A stretch of DNA of 64,000 nucleotides from Isoetes taiwanensis (Eukaryota > Streptophyta > Lycopodiopsida > Isoetales > Isoetaceae): the NCBI GenBank assembly GCA_021234155.1, contig JAJEKV010000040.1, forward strand, positions 5,483,229-5,547,228, written 5' to 3'. A program made the position numbers and the translations under genes. Shown here piece after piece: positions 57,453-64,000 of this stretch (position 1 is the first letter of the stretch; every line of letters begins with the position of its first letter). The notes beneath the pieces are model-generated. The model was not told the DNA's origin and did not search any database. It was given only the letters and a program-made list of their open reading frames with translations.

Positions 57453-58240
57453 TGGCAGTATTGGAGCCATGCAACAGGGAAGGGTTATCCATGAGCGGAT
57501 TTTATGTTCTTCTTTCCCTTTAGATGTTATTATTGGAACCAGTCTTATTGATATGTATTCTAAATGTGGTACTCTAGAGGAAGCACATGAAGGCTCACTT
57601 CCTTTCCTTGACAATCTAATAGTTCGAGATGCCATCTCATGGGATACCATGATTAAAGGATATGCCTATAATGCCAATGCTAATCTTCCATCGAAATGCA
57701 TTGGGGAAATGCAACAACAATGCATTAAGACCATTTATGCAACATTTACTGGTATGCATGCAGTCGCGCAAGGCCATTGCTATTTTGTGTCTATGAAAAA
57801 GGAGCGTGGGATCACACCAGATGTTCCCCATTATGATTGCATGGTTGATCTTCTTGGCCGTCTAGGTTGCTTCACTTAGGCTGAAGAATTACTCCAATCT
57901 CTTAACCAGCCCTATATTATTGGATGGACCTCATTGCTCAGTGCTTGCAAATTGCTGGCAATGTGTGCTTAGGAAGGCGTTGCTTTGACAAAGTAGTCTA
58001 TCTGGATTTTAAGTGCACAACTGGCTACATACTCATGGCAAATATCTATACTGCCAAAAGTACACTCGGGAATGCTAATTCTATAAAAGAGGTAAAAAGC
58101 TTTGCAGATGTAAAAAGGAACTGGAATGAGACTGATTATGTTGGACTTTGTCTTGTACTTGGGGAGGAAGTTTCAGACAGGTGGAATAAATGCCAGATCA
58201 GTAGAAAGCGTTGGCATGGAGGATGAAGGGAATGTGGGAG
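55946..58240 (+). pseudogene. PLS-class PPR gene, duplicated and broken
   Basis: Pieces of PPR motifs in several frames. A fragment with DVYVVSALIDMYAKAGVFR (55946-56140). LRPDGVMLTTVLSACSHPGL to IIDLLSHAGYLEEGKDFI (56380-56590). A better-preserved stretch reads GRLFHNKIFDSGFSTDIVLA, TSIIDMYGKCGNIEVADAVF, LIARYAQVGEGTLALELFKM and DVYVVSALIDMYAKAGVFR (56870-57280), with one shift near 57030. Then ALKALGSIGAMQQGRVIHER, GTSLIDMYSKCGTLEEAHEG and HYDCMVDLLGRLGCF (57440-57879). It ends with an E-domain remnant, GYILMANIYTA (58025-58057). These proteins edit organelle RNA; this locus cannot code a full one. Confidence 0.85.
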
Positions 58241-59389
58241 CAATGCTACCAATGTAAACTGCAATGCTATGTCATGGATATCTCATGCATATACAACATG
58301 CAGTAAGTACCTCAAGCATATACAACATGCCTAACCCAGAGATTACTATCTGTATCCGTCCTTTTGTTATTCTCATACAAATAAATTGTTCTAAAGAATT
58401 CTAAACACGTGCAACTACTTTGGTTGGTACAGCATTCCCTTGGCCGTGGTCTTTTGGGGAGGATGCATTCTTGCACTTTGTATCTATGAAGAACGAGTAC
58501 AGAATCACACCAGATATTGGTACCATGATCTTCTTCAATGCGTGATTTGCTGAATGCATGGCAAGGTGAACCTCATTGTTCATACTTTGCTGAATGCATG
58601 GCAATGTAGGAAGAGAACGCTTTGAGGAAGTAGTTCCCATGGAATTTTTGTGTGGAGCTAGAATCCTATGTCAAAGATATGTTGCAAGACAGTATCAACA
58701 ATATGCAGGAGATGAGAAAAGCAGATGTAGAGAAAGAAAGAGGAACTATTTAAACTTTGGTTTGTGCTAATGTCAGGTTTATGGAGGCATGATCAATCTA
58801 ACCAGAAGAGAAATGCTACGTGGAAACTTCTCTATATAGACATGTTGCAAGGCTGTCTTGCTCAGAAGATACTTTTGAAATGTTCTCAGACTGCTATAAT
58901 TGGAAGCCACTTCGTGGACGGGGACGGGACCAACTTATACACACAGGTCTCACAGAAACTCATGACATCAAAGCTTATGTGCCGTTACAGACATCAATCC
59001 AATCCAGAAGAGAAATGCTATTAATCTCTCGTGGAACTTTTCTTCTATAAAGAACGTGTTGCAAGGCTCAGAAGATACTTTTGAAATATTCTTGGACTGC
59101 TATTAGTTGGAAGCCACTTCGTGAACGGCGAAGGGACCAATTTAGACACACAGGCTCTCAAAAACTCATGACATCAAAGCTAATGCGCCTTCACGAATCA
59201 TCTCGATTCTGCAACAAAGAAAACATGGTTTATGGGTGCATCAGACAATGATGATTTTGCAAGGAGCATAAAGATGCGTAGGATAGAGTGAGCTATTTAA
59301 TTGTATTTGGCATGCCATAAACTATATCCTTTATCGTTGGTTTTATAGTTATTCATGCTGCACTCCACTTTTACCAAGTTATGTTGTTG
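58241..59389. other. PPR debris and a tandem duplication
   Basis: Around 58478-58530 a scrap (HFVSMKNEYRITPDIGT) matches the PPR copy at 57780. A 200-bp tandem duplication follows (58802-59200). Confidence 0.5.
58802..59200. repeat. tandem duplication, unit about 202 bp
   Basis: CCAGAAGAGAAATGCT starts at 58802 and again at about 59004. GTTGCAAGGCT, CAGAAGATACTTTTGAAAT, TTGGAAGCCACTTCGTG and CTCATGACATCAAAGCT follow in both units. Confidence 0.8.
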
Positions 59390-59640
59390 CATTAAGGGCG
59401 TGTGCCAGTCTAGCAGCCTTGGAAGATGGAAAGGACATTCATATGCAAATTTGCAATGCTCAGCTTGAGAATAATGTAGTTTTATCAAGTTATCTGGTTG
59501 CCTTGTATCCAAAATGTTCAACGAGTGCAACATTGAATAGTGGTGATCCTTCATTTTATGTGTTGATGGGTAATATTTATGTAGGTTCAGGCATGTAGAA
59601 AGAAAGTGAACAAATCAAGGCCATGGGTTATGGGTAGGTC
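59390..59640 (+). pseudogene. PPR and E-domain remnant
   Basis: RACASLAALEDGKDIHMQIC then SSYLVALYPKCST (59396-59526), then in another frame GDPSFYVLMGNIYVGSGM (59540-59597) with a stop. Same family as the copies upstream. Confidence 0.7.
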
Positions 59641-60729
59641 CTCTAGAGCTCAGAAAATTCCAGGAATTGGGCCGACAATGCTGGAATAGTCCAGAATTTG
59701 TGCCATTTTTAGTGTAAAAAATACAAGAAAAGTTGGCAAGATACAAGGCTAACTTAGGCAGTCTCTTGCAGGACATATCTAACAATGAATATTTACTATT
59801 TATGCATAGTGAGAAACTGGCCATTTATTGTGCAATTATCAATATAACACCAGGTTAGGAACAATTCTAATTGTGATAATTCTCATAAAGCTAGTCTATT
59901 GTTGGCATCTCAAAGATAATACTGAAACAAAAGGGAGAATAGAATGCAAATAGAAGGAGCAGGATTGAAGTTGAGAAGACCAAAGAGATGAGCTGTAGTT
60001 TTAAAGGAGGCTGGAACTGTCGAAGGATGGATTTGTGAAACCCGCCAGCAACAAAAAGTGAAAAGCCTGCCTGAATAGACCTGTGCAAACATCACTTCTG
60101 TATAATCTGGATTCTCTTTAAGAAAGGTGCAGAAGGATCTAGGCATGGCGTTCCAGATCCAGGGCTTTTGGATTCAGATCAATCAGGTGCAGAAGAATGA
60201 TCAAGCTGGGAGATTCGGCTACAAACAACTAGAAACAGGGCAAATCGGCCCTATAGCAGGAGGCCGATTTGTGCAGGCTAGGGTTGGACTCACAGGAGAT
60301 AGGGCCGCATTGAAGGCAAGCAGCGGCCAGCAATTACTGTTCTAGAACAATTTCTGGCCTGTTTCTCTCATTGTTCTGCCTATTTCAAGAGCAGAGCTTA
60401 TTCTATTTGTAGCCTATTTGCCCGGCGATCCCCTGTTCTTTAAGATTTCTGCAAATGAGAACACAGAAAGAAGCAGCTTTGATACCTTTTCTTTGCAGGC
60501 TTGCATTGCTCTTCTTTAAACTCCGTCGTCGTAGTAGGCCATAGCAGAGGTCCCTAGCATGCAAAAATCCGGAAGAACGGAGCATCGTCCTCTTCCTCTG
60601 TCTAAAAACCTTTACCTTTGGTAAAATAAAATGTCGTCCTTTTTTTTTGTCTTTTGGGTAAAGGCACCTAAAGGAACAACTAACAACTACAAATACCGAG
60701 CTTCCACGGTTTCACAGTGCAATTCCACA
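59641..60729. other. no gene; upstream region of the protease copy
   Basis: No protein-level match. A small ATG-initiated frame at 60145-60345 is not recognised. Confidence 0.45.
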
Positions 60730-62043
60730 ATGTCTACTTCTCTAACATTAACATTGAGGATCCTATTGCTCGTACTAGGCCTAGTCTCAGTCTCAGTCTC
60801 AGTCCCGCAAACACATGCAGCAGAGCAAATTAGAATGAATATAACTCATGTACACAAGGGTCTGCCAACATATGAGAAATTGCATCGAGGGGCTGAAAGC
60901 AGCCAAAAAAGGAGTGCATATTGGCAAGCTAGACACAATGGTCGCATCCCCCTTACGAGCACACAATCTGGGTATATGATGGACTTATGGATGGGCACTC
61001 CAGCAAAGCGTTTTAGGGTACAAATGGACAGTGGAAGCGACCAAGTTTGGATAAAGTGTGGCCCTTGCTCTGAATGCTCTCAAAATGAAGGAAGTTGTGC
61101 TCCATGTCCCGAAAATGTTTTGTATCCATGGCAGTCTACTTCATTTTCCACCCTTGGATGTAATCCCTATTATGGTTGTGGACCTTTGTCTGGTGCTTCT
61201 TGCGCCCCTCGTCCCAATCCTTTTCTTAGAAATCGTCCTGAATATTCTTGTTCCTATGTGTATCAATATTTTGATACGAAGTTACACTAAGGGGTGTACG
61301 CAAATGTAAGCCATCGCTTTGCCCGGCTCCCCACCTACCAAGATAACTTTCTTGTTGTTCTAATACTCTTGTTGGCCGCTTTGATGGTGATGGTATTGCT
61401 TGGACTAAATTCGGACCTCTTTCTCTTGTCTCTCAGTTGCCCAATGATGGAGTATTCTCCTACTGCCTCGCGCCTTATGGCCAAGATGCTGATAGCGCCC
61501 TCTTCTTTGGCGCCCCTCCCCCAAATCCTTTGGCCGCCTCTACACCCATCCTTGGCAAGGGAATCTACTATGTCCATCTTCACAAAGATCGTTGGAAATC
61601 ACGTGATTGTAAACCGCAATCAACCATATTCAGATCTCAACTCTCATGGTACAATGATTGATTCTGGTACTACGCTCACCATCCTCGAGGAAGGTGTATT
61701 CAATGATGTAGCACGTGCATTCGTCAATGCAATGCCATACGTGCCTCAAGTTCATGTACCTGGCCACGATCTCTGCTTTGATGTTTCACGTGCACCTAAC
61801 GTGCAGGTTCCTCCGCTCACTTTCCACTTCGAGGGGGCTTCACTCAATCCTCCACTTTCAAATTACATGGGCATGGTCAATCCCAATGTCATGTGCTTGT
61901 TGATGTCACGTGCCATTCTACAAGAAGGCGATCTTAGTCCAGTCGGCATCATTGGAAACATAATGCAGCAGAATCATCTTGTTACCTACGATACAAAGGC
62001 AATGAAGATCTCTTTTGTACCAGCAGATTGTAGCAACTACTGA
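60730..62043 (+). pseudogene. nepenthesin-type aspartic protease (A1B), frameshifted
   Basis: The start at 60730 gives a clear secretion signal (MSTSLTLTLRILLLVLGLVS, cleavage about residue 30). The first catalytic motif is MDSGSDQVWIKC (about 61024-61060), followed by a Cys-rich nepenthesin insert (CGPCSECSQNEGSCAPCPEN). After a break between 61260 and 61360 the flap-side region continues in another frame (GPLSLVSQLPNDGVFSYCLA; ALFFGAPPPNPL). A second break near 61585 returns to the first frame with the second motif MIDSGTTLTILEEGVF (about 61656) and the C-terminal GIIGNIMQQNHLVTYD. Members are secreted or vacuolar endopeptidases. Both catalytic aspartates remain, and only small indels separate the pieces. 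Either it is a recent pseudogene or the assembly has indel errors. Confidence 0.85.
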
Positions 62044-64000
62044 GAGAACATGCCTGCACAGATCCAGCTTGTATTCTATTAAGTAGAAGATTGAGGGAGA
62101 TTATGTTACAAAATGGTCATTACATTTAAGAAGATTTCAAAGACCGTGCATATTTCTATCTACTAGTTGCTAATACAATCCTTTAATATCATTCGCTCAA
62201 GGATTACTTACGTGCTCATTACGTTAGCCAAAAGTTCCACAAATTCTCTCGTCATCTAGAAGACTAAAGACCATGTGCATTTCTATCCACTAATAAATTC
62301 CAATGCCATTCAGTAGTTGGAATAACTATCTAAGCAAGTCGAGATTATTGTCAACAATTTATTTGCAATGTACATAGCTAGTGAAACTTAACACGTCATT
62401 ACCCTCCTTTGGTTTTGGAACAACTTGAAGTGATATGTCCCATTTCAGAAGAATTGCCTTTGCTATGATATATCACTTTTTGCATTTTACCTCTATTGAC
62501 GAAGTATTATCCGTCCACCTATATATCTATATTCAAGGGCTAACTGGGATGATCGGGTTGCTTATTGTATGAATCACTTGGTTTTTATGGTTTTTCCTCA
62601 ATGCCGAAACTATACTGTGGACTCTTGAATCTGATTGAGTATATAATCAAACATAAAATATGGTTGTACTAAAAGTTCTCAATAAAATGTTATGTTTTCA
62701 ATATGGCCATACTTTCTCGAGCAGAAATATATCTAGCTTTGGTATATTCCGGTAATATACCCTCTTATGCTCCATGTGTCTTGGCATATTAACTCTTCTG
62801 TGTTGGCTCAATGTTACAGGAAGTGTTTTTTCTTTGCAAGCTCTAATAATTTTGGAGAAACACTTGATTTTTTTGTTTATTTCCATGCAACGGAACTAGA
62901 GGATATAGCTAGAACTACCAATGTTAGAGGAGGAACCAAGATGAGGTTGTATAATTCTTGAGATTGTGATTCTTAAGGTTGTAGTTCTTGAGATTGTTTC
63001 TAAATTGTTGTATTGATTGTTTCTTATAGATTTGAACTGATGCTCCTCTTATGGGAACTTGCTATGCCTTGAGTATTGGGATGCCAATACAAATATGCAA
63101 ATGACTGGTTCCATCTTCAAACTTCGGCACAAGTAAGTCTTATCTGCATGCTAAGCATTAATAAGTTCTCCTATGTCATGCTAAACTCTTAATCTCTGCA
63201 AAAGGGGCTAGAATGCTGTGATATGTAGCAAGGCAAATGAAAGAAATATAGCTGCAATCAGGTGGAGTCTAGGTCTTTATAATTTATTGTGAACATGTAA
63301 ATGACGATGCTCGATAACGAGTCCCACTTTCTTGTTGTTATCTCGGTCTAGAAGTCAAATTTAAGCAAGATCATGTTTATAGCAATGCTTTTGGAGCAAC
63401 GACTTCATTTGCTAGGCATACTTATGTTTTGTTCACTAGGAACAGTTTCATTTTTTATCTTGATTGACTTAATTTAATTAGGAAAGGTTTTTTTTGCAAC
63501 TTCTCTTTATTAGATTTGTGCACCAAAAAATCTTTAAACTGAGCTAAGATCTATCATTTTGTACTGGCAGTTACTCCAAGAGCCCATCATAACTTGCATT
63601 GTATCTTCAAGATGTTCTTCAGCACGTGTGATGGAGCCTAAAGGAATGAAAGAGAAACCATGGAACCTTTACCATATTATATCATATCCTTTTAAGTCTG
63701 TTCATGACCATGAAGGCAAGACATAAATACATTTAGGGTAGCAGGGATTCTAATACAAGTGTGCACAACTAAGACCTCATCCCCACACTAAGTATTAATA
63801 TATTCTTCTATGTCATGCTGAACTCCAATCTTTGTAGGAGGAGCTGAAATGCAGTGATATCTAGCAAAGCAAGTGAAAGAAATATAGTTTGAGCCTAGGT
63901 CTTTGCAATTTGTTGTGAATGTGTAGATGGGGATGCTCTATTACTGAGTCCTAATTTCCATCTTTACTACTATAATCATCTCTGTCTGGAAGTCAAATCT
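62044..64000. other. no gene; diverged direct repeat
   Basis: AT-rich, no coding signal except the direct repeat listed next. Confidence 0.5.
63075..64000. repeat. direct repeat, about 250 bp, 645 bp apart
   Basis: 63075-63370 and 63735-64000 share TATGTCATGCT, GTGATAT.TAGCAA, AATGAAAGAAATATAG-type words and CCTAGGTCTTT/TCTAGGTCTTT in order. The second copy runs off the window. Confidence 0.7.

Overview
The window is nuclear DNA of a land plant. It carries a spliced plant aquaporin gene of the NIP-II (boric-acid channel) class, many broken pentatricopeptide-repeat (PPR) genes, a nepenthesin-type aspartic protease, and chromovirus (Ty3/gypsy), MULE, LINE and SINE elements. The lineage cannot be fixed from the sequence. 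The repeat load and the abundance of decayed PPR copies would suit a large fern, lycophyte or gymnosperm genome.

Layout. 1-10 kb: mostly gene-free, with a PPR E-domain fragment (minus strand, 3.6 kb) and a decayed inverted-repeat element (5.6-7.8 kb) that contains a cluster of 16-bp palindromes. 10.0-13.3 kb: 3' half of a decayed chromovirus. 14.1-15.8 kb: intact 562-codon gene derived from a pogo/Tigger-like transposase that lacks its central part. 17-24 kb: hairpins, a PPR fragment, a HECT ubiquitin-ligase fragment and a decayed LINE. 26.5-29.5 kb: intact five-exon NIP aquaporin with two AUG-UAA minimal upstream ORFs in its leader. 29.7-34.1 kb: shortened LINE copy and a poly(A)-tailed retro-insertion with a 14-bp target-site duplication. 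35.27-48.57 kb: a complete 13.3-kb LTR retrotransposon. 49-53.5 kb: a small inverted-repeat element, a SINE and a MULE. 54-60 kb: a 235-bp GT microsatellite and a graveyard of PPR fragments. 60.7-62.0 kb: frameshifted aspartic protease. The rest shows no gene.

The main discovery candidate is the LTR retrotransposon at 35267-48571 (1.67-kb LTRs, AACAT target duplication, initiator-Met-type primer site). It is a chromodomain Ty3/gypsy element with three extra open reading frames between its 5' LTR and gag. The first (451 aa) ends in an unmistakable core histone H3: 97 residues with no gap against canonical H3, about 85% identical by my own count from memory. The second (469 aa) ends in a possible H2A-like histone fold and has a weaker H4-like stretch in its N-terminal half. 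The third (about 138 aa, no ATG of its own, preceded by a good 3' splice site) ends in an H2B-like pattern. The element may therefore encode relatives of all four core histones. H3 is certain; the other three are inferences that need profile or structure searches. The three extra ORFs are fully open, whereas gag-pol of the same copy has at least nine stops or frameshifts.

The aquaporin is the clearest host gene. Its NPS/NPV pore motifs and duplicated AUG-UAA leader point to boron-controlled translation of the kind known for Arabidopsis NIP5;1.
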